64,000 nt of DNA, taken from NCBI RefSeq assembly GCF_007923255.1, contig NZ_VOHJ01000001.1, forward strand, positions 124,001 to 188,000, in the 5' to 3' direction. A program made the position numbers and the translations under genes. The notes below the pieces were generated by a model. That model was not told the origin of the DNA, searched no databases, and saw only the letters and a program-made list of their open reading frames with translations. Position 1 is the first letter of the stretch. Each line of letters opens with the position of its first letter. This DNA comes from Vulcaniibacterium thermophilum. Lineage in GTDB: Bacteria > Pseudomonadota > Gammaproteobacteria > Xanthomonadales > Xanthomonadaceae. Positions 27,870 to 37,610 of this stretch are shown here, in pieces.

Positions 27870-29987
27870 TCAGCGGGGGCGGCGGGCGCCGAGATCGAGG
27901 CGGGCGGTATCGCGAACACGGACCTCGACGCTGCGGGTGGCCGAGGCGTCGTCCAGATACCACGGCAGCGGCAGGTTGTCCGGCAGCACGGTGATCGTGT
28001 GCGTGCCCACCGCCACCCGCGGGAACTCGAAGTTGCCGAGGCTGTCGGTGCGCACCGACCAGCGCCCGTCGAGCACGACGGTGAGGTTCGCCGCCGGCAG
28101 TTCGGCCGCCGAACGCACGCCGTCGTCGTTGTCGTCCAGGAACACGCTGCCGGCGATGCGGCCGTGCGCGGCGTTCGGCGGCCCGCCCAGCACCGCCTGC
28201 GGCCGCCCGGCCTGGCGCTGGAACTGTAGGCTGAGCAGCAGCGCGCGGTCGCGCGGCAGGCGCACGAACGGCTGCTCGTTCGCCAGCGGATCGATGACGA
28301 ACGGCGAACGCTGCGAGCCGCGCGTCTCGTAGTAGGCCGCGGTCAGCGTCAGGTGGCGCGACAGCCGCCAGTTGAGGCCGAGATTGACGTCGTTGCCGCG
28401 CAGCGCCGAGGGGCCGTCGGCATGCGTCCAGCGCGCGCTGCCGTCGAGCGAAAGGGTGTCGGTGAGATCGGCGCTGCCGTAGAACGCGACGCTCGCGGTG
28501 GTCGTCGCGGCCTCGCCCTCGGCGGCCACCGCGCCGTAGGAGGCGCTCAGCGCGAGACGGCGGCCCTGCTGCAGCGGCAGATCCTGGTCGAGGGTCAGCA
28601 GCCAACTGTCGCCGCTGCCTTCGCCGCCGGCCTGATCGAACTGCAGGCGCGTCTGGCCCCAGACGGTGCGCTTGTCGAGGAAGAGCTGCACGCTGTGCGC
28701 CACGTCCGGCGTGCGCCGCAGGTTGACGCTGGCGCCGTAACCGAGCGTGGTGCTGGCCTGGTAGCGCGCGTAGCCGGTGGCGTACCAGCCGTCGAGTCCC
28801 GGGCCCTCGAGCGTGCGCAGGCGGTCGATCCCGGCGGTCCAGTTCCAGCGCGCGTACTGGTAGCTCAGACGGTAGTAGCCGCCGGCGACGTTGTTGTTGA
28901 TCGGCAACGCGCCCCAGGCGAGATCCGGCTCCAACCGGAACAGCCCGGCGTTGTGGCCGAAGCGTCCGCGGCGGTGGGCGTAATCGGCCCAGACGCCGAG
29001 CGCGGAATCGAGTCCGTCGCCGGCGCTGCCGAGCAGGTTCATCTGCAGGGAGGCATCGCCCGACGTGCGCGCCACCGCGGTGTGCAGCGCCCGCGTGCGG
29101 CCGGGCTGCAGCGCCGCCTCGCCGGGCGGCGGCAGCGAACCGTCGGGGTCGGGCACGACGCGGCCGTCGGTGACCAGCGCGGTGGCCGCGCCGCTCCACA
29201 GCGGCGAGAAGCGCCATTGCGCGCCGAGGGTGCCGACCTGCCCGGAGGCGACGTCGAAGCCGACCACGCGGGTGCCGTCGTACCGCCCGGCGCGTCCGAA
29301 CGCGGCCTGCAGCTCGGTTCCGGTGTCCGGGTTGCGCCAGCCGCTGGCGATGCCGGCGAAGCTGACGGTCGGCAGGAAGAAGCGGTACTGGTCGCGCAGC
29401 ATCGGCACGGTCGGCGTGTTGAGCACGCCGAGGCCGTTGTCGACCCGCCAGCCGCCGTCGAGCGGCAGATTGCGCTGCCACAGGGTCGCGCTGCCGCCGA
29501 CGCCGGTGCTGCCGGGGCGCTCGCTGCGGAAGGCGGTGAAGTCGAAGGAGAAGCTGCCGAGCGCGGCGGTCTCCCAGAACGCGCCGCCACGCAGGCCGTA
29601 TTCGTCGTACGAGGCGTCGCCGCGCTGGTTGCGGCTGACGAGGACTTCGGCCCGCTGGCTGCGCGGCAGGCCGCCGCTGTCCTCCGGGGCGTCCTCCTCG
29701 GGCGCCAGCGGCGGCAGTTGCGCGGGCGAAAGGATGCGGTCGCGGTAAGGTTCCGCGTCGCGCGCGGCGGGACGCCCGCCCGCCGGCGCCACGGCCGGAG
29801 GCAGTTCGCGCTGGGCCGCCGGCCCGCCCAGCGTCAGCACCGCCGCGCGGGTGAGGACGTTGCCTTCCCCGTCCTCGCGCTCGTCGGTTGCCGCCGGGGT
29901 CGGCGTCCGGGCCCAGGTCGCGCCGGCGAGGATGGCCAGGATCGCCGCGCTCAGCCGGCGGGCGCGCGGCGCGCCGGAGCCGCTCAT
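27870..29987 (-). CDS. usher-like outer-membrane beta-barrel protein with C-terminal SdrD/prealbumin-like domain
   Basis: A 705-residue exported protein (signal near [15 protein letters not shown]). After a low-complexity segment it shows long alternating beta strands typical of a large barrel (for example [56 protein letters not shown]). Residues ~610-705 form an Ig/SdrD-like domain with a calcium-like loop ([18 protein letters not shown]) and [19 protein letters not shown]. It overlaps a PapD-like chaperone gene by ATGA, hence the usher proposal. It is shorter than classical ushers (about 800+ residues) and no PapC N-terminal domain is recognisable by eye; a porin-like protein remains possible. 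Confidence 0.6.
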   Translation of the reverse strand: MSGSGAPRARRLSAAILAILAGATWARTPTPAATDEREDGEGNVLTRAAVLTLGGPAAQRELPPAVAPAGGRPAARDAEPYRDRILSPAQLPPLAPEEDAPEDSGGLPRSQRAEVLVSRNQRGDASYDEYGLRGGAFWETAALGSFSFDFTAFRSERPGSTGVGGSATLWQRNLPLDGGWRVDNGLGVLNTPTVPMLRDQYRFFLPTVSFAGIASGWRNPDTGTELQAAFGRAGRYDGTRVVGFDVASGQVGTLGAQWRFSPLWSGAATALVTDGRVVPDPDGSLPPPGEAALQPGRTRALHTAVARTSGDASLQMNLLGSAGDGLDSALGVWADYAHRRGRFGHNAGLFRLEPDLAWGALPINNNVAGGYYRLSYQYARWNWTAGIDRLRTLEGPGLDGWYATGYARYQASTTLGYGASVNLRRTPDVAHSVQLFLDKRTVWGQTRLQFDQAGGEGSGDSWLLTLDQDLPLQQGRRLALSASYGAVAAEGEAATTTASVAFYGSADLTDTLSLDGSARWTHADGPSALRGNDVNLGLNWRLSRHLTLTAAYYETRGSQRSPFVIDPLANEQPFVRLPRDRALLLSLQFQRQAGRPQAVLGGPPNAAHGRIAGSVFLDDNDDGVRSAAELPAANLTVVLDGRWSVRTDSLGNFEFPRVAVGTHTITVLPDNLPLPWYLDDASATRSVEVRVRDTARLDLGARRPR

Positions 29988-30766
29988 CCCGGAAACGTGC
30001 CTTCGACGTCCACCGCGCCGGCCGACGTCTCCAGGCGGCCCTTCAGCCGGACCGGGAAGCGCAGCGTCGGCGCCGGGGCGTCGGGACGGTCGGCTTGCGG
30101 GACCAGCGGGATCACGCGGGTCTCCCCCGGCAGGATCGGAAGGCCGTTGGGCGCGAACGCGTAGCGCGTGCCGCCGGCGTCCTCGCCTTCGACCAGGCCG
30201 TCCAGGCGGCCGTGGGCGTTGCCGTCGTTGCGCACCTCGATCGCGGGCACCTCGCGGCCCTCCACCGTCGCCGTGCGCGTTCCCATCACCGTCAGCCTGG
30301 GCGCGGCGCCGCCGACGGCGAGGTAGACGATCACTCCGATCCGCCCGGCGATCGGCACGGTGGAGCCGCGCACCGCCTGCGGGTCGCCCTCCAGCATCAG
30401 CGCGAAGCGGCATTCGCCGACCGGCGCGTCGGCCGGCACGGCGACCTCGAACCGGTAGCGTCGCTTGCCGTTGGCCGGCAGGTGCACCTCGGCCGCCTCC
30501 AGGCCGACCCACGGCCGGCAACTGCCGGGCGCCAGCGCGTAGTCGAATTCCGCGCTGGCGTCGGCGCGCAGGGTCCAGTCGGCGGTGCGGATGCCCAGCC
30601 GCGCCGGCTGGCTGGAGACGTTGGTGATCTCCAGCACGCTGCGGAAGGTCTCGCCCGGCTTTGTCGACGCCTCGAAGCGGGGCGGCGAGACCAGCACGGA
30701 GAACTCCTGCGCCGCGGCGGGCAGCGCGCAGAGAGCGAGAGCGAGCAGGGCGGACAGGCGGATCAC
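29984..30766 (-). CDS. periplasmic PapD-like pilus chaperone
   Basis: A 260-residue secreted protein; the signal peptide [18 protein letters not shown] is followed by the PapD-like first strand [20 protein letters not shown] and then [19 protein letters not shown], matching the Ig fold of fimbrial chaperones. The central segment [20 protein letters not shown] corresponds to the F1-G1 region, and a second Ig domain follows. The start is GTG (30764-30766), overlapping the upstream stop (GTGA). It is expected to fold the subunits encoded upstream and pass them to the usher-like protein, with which it is coupled by ATGA. Confidence 0.75.
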   Translation of the reverse strand: MIRLSALLALALCALPAAAQEFSVLVSPPRFEASTKPGETFRSVLEITNVSSQPARLGIRTADWTLRADASAEFDYALAPGSCRPWVGLEAAEVHLPANGKRRYRFEVAVPADAPVGECRFALMLEGDPQAVRGSTVPIAGRIGVIVYLAVGGAAPRLTVMGTRTATVEGREVPAIEVRNDGNAHGRLDGLVEGEDAGGTRYAFAPNGLPILPGETRVIPLVPQADRPDAPAPTLRFPVRLKGRLETSAGAVDVEGTFPG

Positions 30767-31218
30767 GGGGTATCGACGTCGATTTCGAAGCGGAACTCGA
30801 CCGCCTCCGTGCGGAACAGGCGGCTGCCGTCGGCTTTCAGCGTGAGCAGCAGCACGTCCTCGATCTCGTCGGTCGCGATCGGGCCGGCGTAGACCAGCGT
30901 GCGCTGGCCGCTGCGCACGGTGCCGGGCAGCAGCCGGCCATGCGTGGTCCAGGACGCCGTCAGCGCATCGAACGCCTGCGGCGGCAACGTCAGGTAGATG
31001 CGGCCCTCCCGCCCGCGCCACGGCGACACGTCCAGCCGCGCCACCACGGTGAGCTGGCCGATCACCGCATTGCTGCCGCGCCCGGGCACCGGATCCTCCC
31101 AGCGCGTGCGCACGAGCGGGCTCTGCACATGGCTGCGGCTGTCGTCGACCGGGAACGTGGACGCGGCGGTCGCGGGGCCGGCAGCCAGCAGGAGCGCAAG
31201 CGGAAGGAAGCGGCTCAT
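30763..31218 (-). CDS. small secreted protein of the pilus-like locus, function unknown
   Basis: A 151-residue protein with a signal peptide (MSRFLPLALLLAAGPATAAS). The mature part is beta-rich ([42 protein letters not shown]) and lacks cysteine. It overlaps its neighbours on both sides by 4 bp (ATGA and GTGA), so it belongs to the same operon. A minor subunit or adaptor is plausible; the family is not recognised. Confidence 0.7.
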   Translation of the reverse strand: MSRFLPLALLLAAGPATAASTFPVDDSRSHVQSPLVRTRWEDPVPGRGSNAVIGQLTVVARLDVSPWRGREGRIYLTLPPQAFDALTASWTTHGRLLPGTVRSGQRTLVYAGPIATDEIEDVLLLTLKADGSRLFRTEAVEFRFEIDVDTP

Positions 31219-31853
31219 GGCGCGGTCAGCGTGTAGGTCGCACGCCCGGTGTAGGTGCCCGCCGGCACGACCGCGTCGTTGGCGTAGAAGAAGCTCATGC
31301 AGCTCTCGCGCCACGAGTTGTCTCCGAACGTCGCGAGCGTCTGCACGCCGCCGTTGAAGCTCCCGGCCGGCACAGGCTGCGCCGTTCCGGCGCCGTCACT
31401 GTTGCCGCTGGTGGTCCAGCGGATCTGGCCGATCGGGATGGCGTCGCCGAGGCCGTTGCCGAGCGAGGGCGGCGTCGTCACCGTAAGCGTCGCTGTCCCC
31501 GACTCCCGCCTCGGCAGCCGGTAGAAAAACCCGACGTAGACCTGGTTGGGATTGCAGAACAGGTAGTTGTCCCAGTGGCTGATCTGCTGCGGGGTTCCGC
31601 CATTGACGGCCATCGCCAGGTCGGTCCCATTGCCGACCTGGGCGGCCGGGATCGCCAGCGATACCATGTTGACCGTGGTGTTCGCTTGCAGCGTGTCCTC
31701 GTCGCTGCTGTACGGCGTGCCGTTGTAGCCACCGGTGCCCACGCGCAGATAGATCGCGCGCGGCCCGGGCGAGATGGTGACGGTGAACGCGTTCGCCAGG
31801 CACGGCAGCGCCAGCGCGGTCACCAGCAACGCAGGCCGCACGCGGCGGAGCAT
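31215..31853 (-). CDS. pilin-like secreted subunit B
   Basis: A 212-residue protein with a signal peptide (LLVTALALPCLANA|FTV). It shares with the upstream subunit the blocks YLRVG near the N-terminus, IPAAQVGNGT in the middle and the C-terminal strand PAGTYTGRATYT, so the two are paralogues. Two cysteines in the mature protein (LFCNPN and RESCMS) could form a disulfide, unlike subunit A. ATG at 31851-31853 follows a GAGGA Shine-Dalgarno. It is separated from subunit A by a terminator-like hairpin. Confidence 0.72.
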   Translation of the reverse strand: MLRRVRPALLVTALALPCLANAFTVTISPGPRAIYLRVGTGGYNGTPYSSDEDTLQANTTVNMVSLAIPAAQVGNGTDLAMAVNGGTPQQISHWDNYLFCNPNQVYVGFFYRLPRRESGTATLTVTTPPSLGNGLGDAIPIGQIRWTTSGNSDGAGTAQPVPAGSFNGGVQTLATFGDNSWRESCMSFFYANDAVVPAGTYTGRATYTLTAP

Positions 31854-31871
31854 CGGGACGTCCTCGCGAGA

Positions 31872-31903
31872 AAAGGCCGCCGGCATGGGACCGGCGGCCT
31901 TCA
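31872..31903 (-). terminator. intra-operon terminator/attenuator after pilin-like subunit A
   Basis: AAGGCCGCCGG (31873-31883) and CCGGCGGCCTT (31891-31901) form a perfect 11-bp stem with a 7-base loop. On the minus strand it is followed by TTTTC. Its place just after the first subunit stop suggests partial termination, giving more of subunit A than of subunit B, chaperone and usher-like protein. Confidence 0.75.
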
Positions 31904-31907
31904 CGAC

Positions 31908-32528
31908 TTACGGCATCGACGCGGTGTAGGTCACGCGGCCGTTCTGGGTGTTCACGCCGCCGTAAGTACCGGGGGCGACGACCGCCGCGTTGCTGTAAGT
32001 GTACGTCCACTGCGCGCCGCGGTTGATGACGCGGCCGGACGTCGGGGTCAGGTTGAGGCTGGTGGTCGTGCCGTCGGCCAGGGCCGGATGCATGAGCTGC
32101 TCGCTGACACCCGCCAGGCTGGCCACCGAGGTGGCGATCGCGGCGTAGGAGATCGTGTCGCCCGCACCGTTGCTGAGCGCGCCGGTGGTGGTGGACGAGA
32201 AGGTGATCGCGCCGCCGTTGCCGATCAGGCGGGCGGTGACGGTGCCGTTGCCGAGGTCGCCGGAAGCGGCGGTGGCCGCGACCGCGGTGCCGTTGCCCAC
32301 CTGCGCGGCCGGCACGTTGAAGTCGATCAGGTTGACCGCGGTGTTGTTGGCCATGGCGTTACCGGCGCCCACGCGCAGGTAGAGCACGCGCGGCACGGTG
32401 ATCTGGAAGTCGAGCCGCGCATTGGCGGTCAGGGCGCCGTTGCCGGTGACGAAGTTGGACTCGGCATGGGCGAGGAACGGAGCGGCCAGCAGAGCGGCCG
32501 CCAGCAGAGACTTCTGGAAAACGCGCAT
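31908..32528 (-). CDS. pilin-like secreted subunit A
   Basis: A 206-residue exported protein; the signal peptide MRVFQKSLLAAALLAAPFLA ends at AHA|ES. The mature part has no cysteine and is Thr/Ala/Asn/Gly-rich with alternating strands (LDFQITVPRVLYLRVGAG, VNLIDFNVPAAQVGNGTAV), ending in PGTYGGVNTQNGRVTYTASM. The final strand resembles the donor-strand-accepting end of chaperone-usher pilins. It is first in the operon behind a sigma70 promoter with a CRP/Clp site and followed by an attenuator, as expected of a major structural subunit. No similarity to FimA/CsuA-B can be claimed by eye. Confidence 0.72.
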   Translation of the reverse strand: MRVFQKSLLAAALLAAPFLAHAESNFVTGNGALTANARLDFQITVPRVLYLRVGAGNAMANNTAVNLIDFNVPAAQVGNGTAVAATAASGDLGNGTVTARLIGNGGAITFSSTTTGALSNGAGDTISYAAIATSVASLAGVSEQLMHPALADGTTTSLNLTPTSGRVINRGAQWTYTYSNAAVVAPGTYGGVNTQNGRVTYTASMP

Positions 32529-32642
32529 TACGGTAACCCCCTGTGGATGGAAGCCGGGCTCGGCCTGGGCCGGCGGTAGGTCCGGCGCCACCCCGGCGGC
32601 CGATTGCGAACGGCGTCACATCGGCTTGCGGACCAAGCGCGA

Positions 32643-32671
32643 AATCTAAAAGGACGTGATTGGCGTGTCAA
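32643..32671 (-). promoter_or_regulatory. sigma70 promoter of the pilus-like operon
   Basis: On the minus strand a perfect -35 TTGACA (32671-32666), a 17-bp spacer and -10 TAGATT (32648-32643). The start point would be near 32636, giving a leader of about 108 nt before subunit A. Confidence 0.75.
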
Positions 32672-32681
32672 ACCTTTGTCT

Positions 32682-32697
32682 TGTGATTGTGATCACG
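32682..32697. promoter_or_regulatory. CRP/Clp-type operator (TGTGA-N6-TCACG)
   Basis: TGTGA TTGTGA TCACG matches the CRP consensus TGTGA-N6-TCACA at 9 of 10 half-site positions. The xanthomonad Clp regulator, which responds to c-di-GMP, uses the same consensus. Its centre lies about 53 bp upstream of the predicted start point of the pilus-like operon, next to the -35 box, an activating position. Confidence 0.7.
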
Positions 32698-32805
32698 TAA
32701 TGACGCGCTTCCGTCGCGCCGTGGAGGCGACGGGGTGCCGTCGCCCGCCCGCAGCCCCAGGTGGCCACCGGACGGCGGCCGGGCGAAATCGGCGATACTT
32801 GCCGG

Positions 32806-33582
32806 ATGCCCGTGACCCTGAAGACTCCCGAAGAGATCGAGAAGATGCGCGCCGCCGGCCGCCTGGCGGCCGAGGTGCTGCAGGTGGTGGCCCCGCACGT
32901 CCGCCCCGGCGTGACCACCGCCGATCTGGACCGCATCTGCCACGATCACATCGTCAACGTGCAGAAGGCGATCCCGGCCAACGTCGGCTACAAGGGGTTT
33001 CCGGCGTCGATCTGCACCTCGGTCAACAACGTGATCTGCCACGGCATCCCGAGCCCGGCGAAGGTGCTGAAGGACGGCGACATCCTCAACATCGACGTCA
33101 CCGTCATCAAGGACGGCTGGCACGGCGACACCAGCCGCATGTACTTCGTCGGCACGCCCTCGGTGATGGCCCGGCGCCTGGTGGAGGTCACGCGCGAGGC
33201 GATGTTCCGCGGCATCCGCGCGGTCCGGCCGGGCGCGACGCTCGGCGACATCGGCCATGCGATCCAGAGCTTCGTCGAGAGCGAGCGCTTCTCGGTGGTG
33301 CGCGAGTACTGCGGCCACGGCATCGGCCGGGTCTACCACGAGGAACCGCAGGTCCTGCACTACGGGCGGCCCGGCGAGGGGCTGGTGCTCAAGCCGGGGA
33401 TGACCTTCACCATCGAGCCGATGGTGAACGAGGGCAGCCGGCATACCCGCCTGCTTCCGGATGGCTGGACCGTGGTGACCAAGGACCGGAAGCTGTCCGC
33501 GCAGTGGGAGCACACGGTGGCCGTCACCGAGGACGGCGTGGAGATCCTCACCCGTCTGCCGGGCGACGACAACGACCTATGA
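32806..33582 (+). CDS. map: methionine aminopeptidase, type I
   Basis: A 258-residue enzyme removing initiator Met. It starts [20 protein letters not shown]. Metal ligands are seen in [20 protein letters not shown] (two Asp), [12 protein letters not shown] (His), FTIEPM (Glu) and the final [14 protein letters not shown] (Glu). A GATACT hexamer at 32794-32799 lies so close to the ATG that transcription may be leaderless or nearly so. The stop overlaps the glnD start (ATGA). Confidence 0.96.
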   Translation: MPVTLKTPEEIEKMRAAGRLAAEVLQVVAPHVRPGVTTADLDRICHDHIVNVQKAIPANVGYKGFPASICTSVNNVICHGIPSPAKVLKDGDILNIDVTVIKDGWHGDTSRMYFVGTPSVMARRLVEVTREAMFRGIRAVRPGATLGDIGHAIQSFVESERFSVVREYCGHGIGRVYHEEPQVLHYGRPGEGLVLKPGMTFTIEPMVNEGSRHTRLLPDGWTVVTKDRKLSAQWEHTVAVTEDGVEILTRLPGDDNDL

Positions 33583-36191
33583 CCGACGCGACGGCCGGGC
33601 AGGCGGTCGGCTCCCAGGACGCGGGGAACTGGGCGGCACGGACCCGTGCCTGGCTCGCCGAGCACGACGCCGCCCTCGCGGCGCGCTTCGGCGCCGAGGT
33701 CCAGCTCGATGCGCTCACCGCCGCGCGCGCGGCGGCCGCCGACCGCGTGGTGCTCGAGGCCTGGCGCCGCTGCATCGCCGACGACGCGCCGCTGGCGCTG
33801 TTCGCGGTGGGCGGGTACGGCCGCGGCGAGCTGTTCCCGCACTCCGACATCGACCTGCTCGTGCTCGCCGACGAGGACGCGCAGGCGCGCCACCGCGAGG
33901 CGCTCGGCTGCTTCTTCGCGATGCTGTGGGACGTGCGCCTGCCGGTCGGCCATGCGGTGCGGTCGCCTGCGGCGTGCACGGAAGCGGCCGCCGACGACAT
34001 CACGGTGCTGACCGCGATACTGGAGGCGCGCCAACTGGCGGGCCTTGCGTCCGCGCGCGAGGCGCTGCGGCAGGCGATCGCGCCGGAACGGGTGTGGCCG
34101 GCGCGCGCGTTCTTCTTCGCCAAGCGCGACGAGCTGCGCGCCCGCCACGCGCGCTACGGCGACACCGCCGACAACCTCGAACCGAACGTGAAGGAGGGCC
34201 CCGGCGGCCTGCGCGACCTGCAGACGCTGCGCTGGATGGCGCTGCGCATCGCCGGCACGCCCGACCTGCAGTCGCTGGTGGCGCTGGGGCAGCTCGGCCA
34301 GGACGAATACGCCACGCTCGATCGCCAGCGGCTCGTGCTCTCGCGGCTGCGCTTCGGCCTGCATCTGGTCGCCGGCAAGCGCGAGGAGCGCCTGCGCTTC
34401 GACCACCAGAAGGCGCTGGCCGCGCGGCTGGGCCACGTGGACGATGCCGACACGCTCGCGGTCGAGCGGATGATGCAGGAGTTCTACCGCGCCGCCGCGC
34501 TGGTGATCCGCATCGGCGACCGCCTGCTGCAGCGGTTCGAGGAGCAACTGGAAGGCGAGGGCGCGCCGACGCCGATCGACGATGCGTTCGAGCTGCGCCG
34601 CGGCTACGTCGCCGCGCGCGATCCGCGATGGCCGCGCACGCCGGCCGACGTGTTCGCGCTGTTCTCGGTCTGGGCCGGACGCGACGACGCCCGCGGCCTG
34701 CATTCGCGTACCGCGCGCGCGCTGGCCGAAGCGTTGCCATCGATCCCGGCCTACGACGCCGCGCCGCCGGAACTGCGCGCGCGCTTCCTGCAACTGCTGC
34801 GCGGCCCGCAGCCGGTGGAGTCGTTGACGCGGATGGCGCGGCTGGGTGTGCTCGGCCGCTGGATTCCGGCCTTCGCGCAGGTCTCCGGCCGCATGCAGTT
34901 CGACCTGTTCCATGTCTACACGGTCGATCAGCACACGCTGGCGGTGCTGAAGAACCTGGCGGCGTTCGCCTCGGGCGAGCGCGACGAGCGCTTCGCGGTC
35001 GCGCACGAAGTCTGGCCGCAATTGCGCAAACCGGAGCTGCTGCTGCTCGCCGGTCTGTTCCACGACATCGGCAAGGGCCGGGGCGGCGATCATTCCGAGC
35101 TCGGCGCGGTGGACGCGCGCGCGTTCTGCGAGGCGCATGGGCTGTCGGAAGCCGACACCGCGCTGGTCGAATGGCTGGTGCGGCATCACCTGCTGATGTC
35201 GGTGACCGCGCAGAAGCAGGACATCGCCGACCCCGAGGTGATCCACCGCTTCGCGTCGAAGGTGGCCGACCGCGAGCGGCTCGACCATCTCTACCTGCTC
35301 ACCTGCGCCGACATCGCCGGCACCTCGCCGAAGCTGTGGAACGCCTGGAAGGACCGGCTGCTGGCCGATCTGCACACCGCCACCCGACTGGCGTTGCGGC
35401 GAGGGCTGGAGAACCCGGTGGCGGAGGCCGAGCGCAGCGCCGAGACGCGCGCGCAGGCCGCCGCGCTGCTGCGCGCGCAGGGCGTCGCCGACGCGGAAAT
35501 CGAAACGCTGTTCGCGCGCATGCCGGAGGTGTCGTTCCAGCGCGCGCGGCCGGATCAGATCGCCTGGCATGCCGAGGTCATCCGCGACGCCGCGGCCGGC
35601 GACACCCGCGTCGCCGTGCGGGCGCTCGGGGCGCAGCAGACCGCGTTCGAGGTGTTCGTGCATTCGCCCGATCGCGACGGCCTGTTCGCGGCGATCGTCG
35701 CCACCCTCGACCGCGGCGGCTACGCGATCCAGCAGGCGCGCATCCTCGACGGGCCGCACCACGCGGTGTTCGACACGTTGCTGGTGGTGCCGGTGGAGCC
35801 GCAGCGGGCGGTGCCGCCGGAAACCCTGCGCGCCGAGCTGGAACGCGTGCTGGCCGGCGCGCTCGAACACGTGCGCCCGCCGCGCCGCGCGCAGCCGCGC
35901 CATCTGCGCCATTTCCGCATCGCGCCGCAGATCGCCTTCGACGACGCGCCGAACGGGCGCACGCTGATGAGCCTGGTCTGCACGGACCGGCCCGGCCTGC
36001 TCGCCGATGTCGCGCAGACGCTGCGCGCCCAGGGCCTGCGCGTGCACGACGCGCGCATCGCCACCTTCGGCGAGCGCGCCGAGGACGTGTTCCAGATCAC
36101 CGACCGCGCCGATCGGGCGCTGGATCCCGCTCAACAGCAGGCGCTGCGCGAGGCGCTGATCGCCTGCCTCGACCCTGGAGTGAACCGATGA
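33579..36191 (+). CDS. glnD: bifunctional uridylyltransferase/uridylyl-removing enzyme GlnD
   Basis: An 870-residue sensor of glutamine that uridylylates and deuridylylates PII. The nucleotidyltransferase site is [20 protein letters not shown], followed by [15 protein letters not shown]. The HD hydrolase domain carries [19 protein letters not shown], and two ACT domains lie at the C-terminus ([40 protein letters not shown]). All catalytic motifs are intact and the length is normal. It is coupled to map and to dapD by 4-bp overlaps. Confidence 0.97.
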   Translation: MTDATAGQAVGSQDAGNWAARTRAWLAEHDAALAARFGAEVQLDALTAARAAAADRVVLEAWRRCIADDAPLALFAVGGYGRGELFPHSDIDLLVLADEDAQARHREALGCFFAMLWDVRLPVGHAVRSPAACTEAAADDITVLTAILEARQLAGLASAREALRQAIAPERVWPARAFFFAKRDELRARHARYGDTADNLEPNVKEGPGGLRDLQTLRWMALRIAGTPDLQSLVALGQLGQDEYATLDRQRLVLSRLRFGLHLVAGKREERLRFDHQKALAARLGHVDDADTLAVERMMQEFYRAAALVIRIGDRLLQRFEEQLEGEGAPTPIDDAFELRRGYVAARDPRWPRTPADVFALFSVWAGRDDARGLHSRTARALAEALPSIPAYDAAPPELRARFLQLLRGPQPVESLTRMARLGVLGRWIPAFAQVSGRMQFDLFHVYTVDQHTLAVLKNLAAFASGERDERFAVAHEVWPQLRKPELLLLAGLFHDIGKGRGGDHSELGAVDARAFCEAHGLSEADTALVEWLVRHHLLMSVTAQKQDIADPEVIHRFASKVADRERLDHLYLLTCADIAGTSPKLWNAWKDRLLADLHTATRLALRRGLENPVAEAERSAETRAQAAALLRAQGVADAEIETLFARMPEVSFQRARPDQIAWHAEVIRDAAAGDTRVAVRALGAQQTAFEVFVHSPDRDGLFAAIVATLDRGGYAIQQARILDGPHHAVFDTLLVVPVEPQRAVPPETLRAELERVLAGALEHVRPPRRAQPRHLRHFRIAPQIAFDDAPNGRTLMSLVCTDRPGLLADVAQTLRAQGLRVHDARIATFGERAEDVFQITDRADRALDPAQQQALREALIACLDPGVNR

Positions 36192-37081
36192 GCATCGACA
36201 AGACGCCCGCCAAGCGCGTGCGGAAGAAGGCCGTGCCGAAAGGGCCGGGCCGCGAGGAACTGAAGTTCATGGTGGAGAGCGCGTTCGAGCGCCGCACCAT
36301 GCTCACGCTCGACGAGATCGAGGGGTCCACCCGGCCGACCGTGGAGCGCGTGATCGCGGGCCTGGAGAGCGGCGAGTTCCGCGTCGCCGAGCCCGACGGC
36401 CAAGGCGGCTGGACGGTCAACGAGTGGCTGAAGAAGGCGGTGCTGCTGTACTTCCGCGTCAACGACATGCAGGTGATCGATGCGCAGCCGGCGCCGTTCT
36501 GGGACAAGGTGCCGGCGCGCTTCGGCGGCTTCGGCGAGAACGACTTCCGCAAGCTCGGCGCGCGCGTGGTGCCCGGCGCGATCGCGCGCCGCGGCGCCTA
36601 CATCGGCAAGGACGTGGTGCTGATGCCGAGCTTCGTCAACATCGGCGCCTACGTCGGCGAGGGAACGATGGTGGACACCTGGGCCACGGTCGGTTCCTGC
36701 GCGCAGATCGGCAAGCACTGCCACCTGTCCGGCGGCGCCGGCATCGGCGGCGTGCTGGAGCCGCTGCAGGCCTCGCCGACGATCATCGAGGACCATTGCT
36801 TCATCGGCGCGCGCTCGGAGATCGTCGAAGGCGTGGTGGTCGGCCACCACAGCGTGATCGGCATGGGCGTGTTCATCGGCCAGAGCACGCGCATCTACAA
36901 CCGCATGACCGGCGAGATCGGCTACGGCTACGTGCCGCCGTACAGCGTGGTGGTCTCCGGCCAGCTTCCGGCGAAGGACGGCTCGCACTCGCTGTACTGC
37001 GCGGTGATCGTCAAGCAGGTCGACGCCAAAACGCGCGCGAAGACGTCGATCAACGATCTGTTGCGCGGCTTGGCGGAGTGA
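36188..37081 (+). CDS. dapD: 2,3,4,5-tetrahydropyridine-2,6-dicarboxylate N-succinyltransferase
   Basis: DapD succinylates tetrahydrodipicolinate in the succinylase branch of lysine/DAP synthesis. The 297-residue protein has an N-terminal helical domain with a basic leader ([13 protein letters not shown]), then hexapeptide repeats including [40 protein letters not shown] and [17 protein letters not shown]. It starts in the glnD stop (ATGA). dapE, two steps later in the pathway, lies 740 bp downstream. Confidence 0.96.
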   Translation: MSIDKTPAKRVRKKAVPKGPGREELKFMVESAFERRTMLTLDEIEGSTRPTVERVIAGLESGEFRVAEPDGQGGWTVNEWLKKAVLLYFRVNDMQVIDAQPAPFWDKVPARFGGFGENDFRKLGARVVPGAIARRGAYIGKDVVLMPSFVNIGAYVGEGTMVDTWATVGSCAQIGKHCHLSGGAGIGGVLEPLQASPTIIEDHCFIGARSEIVEGVVVGHHSVIGMGVFIGQSTRIYNRMTGEIGYGYVPPYSVVVSGQLPAKDGSHSLYCAVIVKQVDAKTRAKTSINDLLRGLAE

Positions 37082-37086
37082 GTTTT

Positions 37087-37219
37087 GCCACGGATCGGCA
37101 CGGATGAACGCGGATCGATGCCTCGCGCGTACAGGCAGCGCCGGGACGGCCCCGCGACGGCAGACGCTGATAACGCAGTAGGAAGAAGGGATCCGCGTTC
37201 ATCCGCGAAAATCCGTGGC
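37087..37219. repeat. MITE-like element with nested inverted repeats
   Basis: The ends GCCACGGAT (37087-37095) and ATCCGTGGC (37211-37219) are perfect inverses. Inside them GGATGAACGCGGATC (37102-37116) pairs with GATCCGCGTTCATCC (37191-37205), a perfect 15-bp inverse. The 133-bp unit has no ORF of interest. Elements built on 'GCCACGGATGAACACGGAT' are dispersed in many bacterial genomes; no target-site duplication is evident here. Confidence 0.75.
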
Positions 37220-37253
37220 TGAACTCCCCTGTCTGCACCGAGGAAATCGAGAG

Positions 37254-37610
37254 ATGGTGACCCTGTACGGCCTCGCCAACTGCGACACCTGCCGGAAGGC
37301 GCGCAACTGGCTGACGCGCTTCGGCATCGAGCACGCGTTCGTGGATTACCGCGAGCAGCGCGTGGCGCCGGAGACACTGGTCGCGTGGAAGGACGAGCTG
37401 GGCGGCTGGGATGCGATGGTCAACAAGGCCTCGCCGACCTGGCGCAACCTGCCGCCGGCGCGCAAGACGCCCGGTTCCGACGCCGAGTGGAAGCTGCTGC
37501 TGAAGGAGTACCCGCAGTTGATCCGCCGCCCGGTGGTGGTGACCGACGACGGCGCAGTGACCCAAGGCTTCAGCGACAACGGCTTCAAAAAGCGGTTCGG
37601 CGTGGCGTAG
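37254..37610 (+). CDS. ArsC/Spx-family (YffB-like) thioredoxin-fold protein
   Basis: A 118-residue protein with the ArsC-fold start VTLYGLANCDTCRKARNWL (active-site Cys in a CDTC motif), WRNLPPA in the centre and the conserved Arg-Pro segment LIRRPVVVTDDGAVTQGF. It corresponds to the YffB group rather than true arsenate reductases and is probably a glutathione-dependent thiol reductase of unknown substrate. It lies between dapD and dapE, as in Xanthomonas. ATG at 37254 follows GAGAG. Confidence 0.85.
   Translation: MVTLYGLANCDTCRKARNWLTRFGIEHAFVDYREQRVAPETLVAWKDELGGWDAMVNKASPTWRNLPPARKTPGSDAEWKLLLKEYPQLIRRPVVVTDDGAVTQGFSDNGFKKRFGVA

Noticed and set aside
33360-36134. A 924-codon minus-strand open frame opposite glnD
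   Set aside because: It mirrors glnD codons; GlnD motifs are all intact on the plus strand.
37215-37253. Upstream GTG/ATG-like start extending the ArsC-like protein by 13 residues
   Set aside because: The added residues are encoded by the end of the MITE-like element, and ATG at 37254 fits the family N-terminus and has a Shine-Dalgarno.
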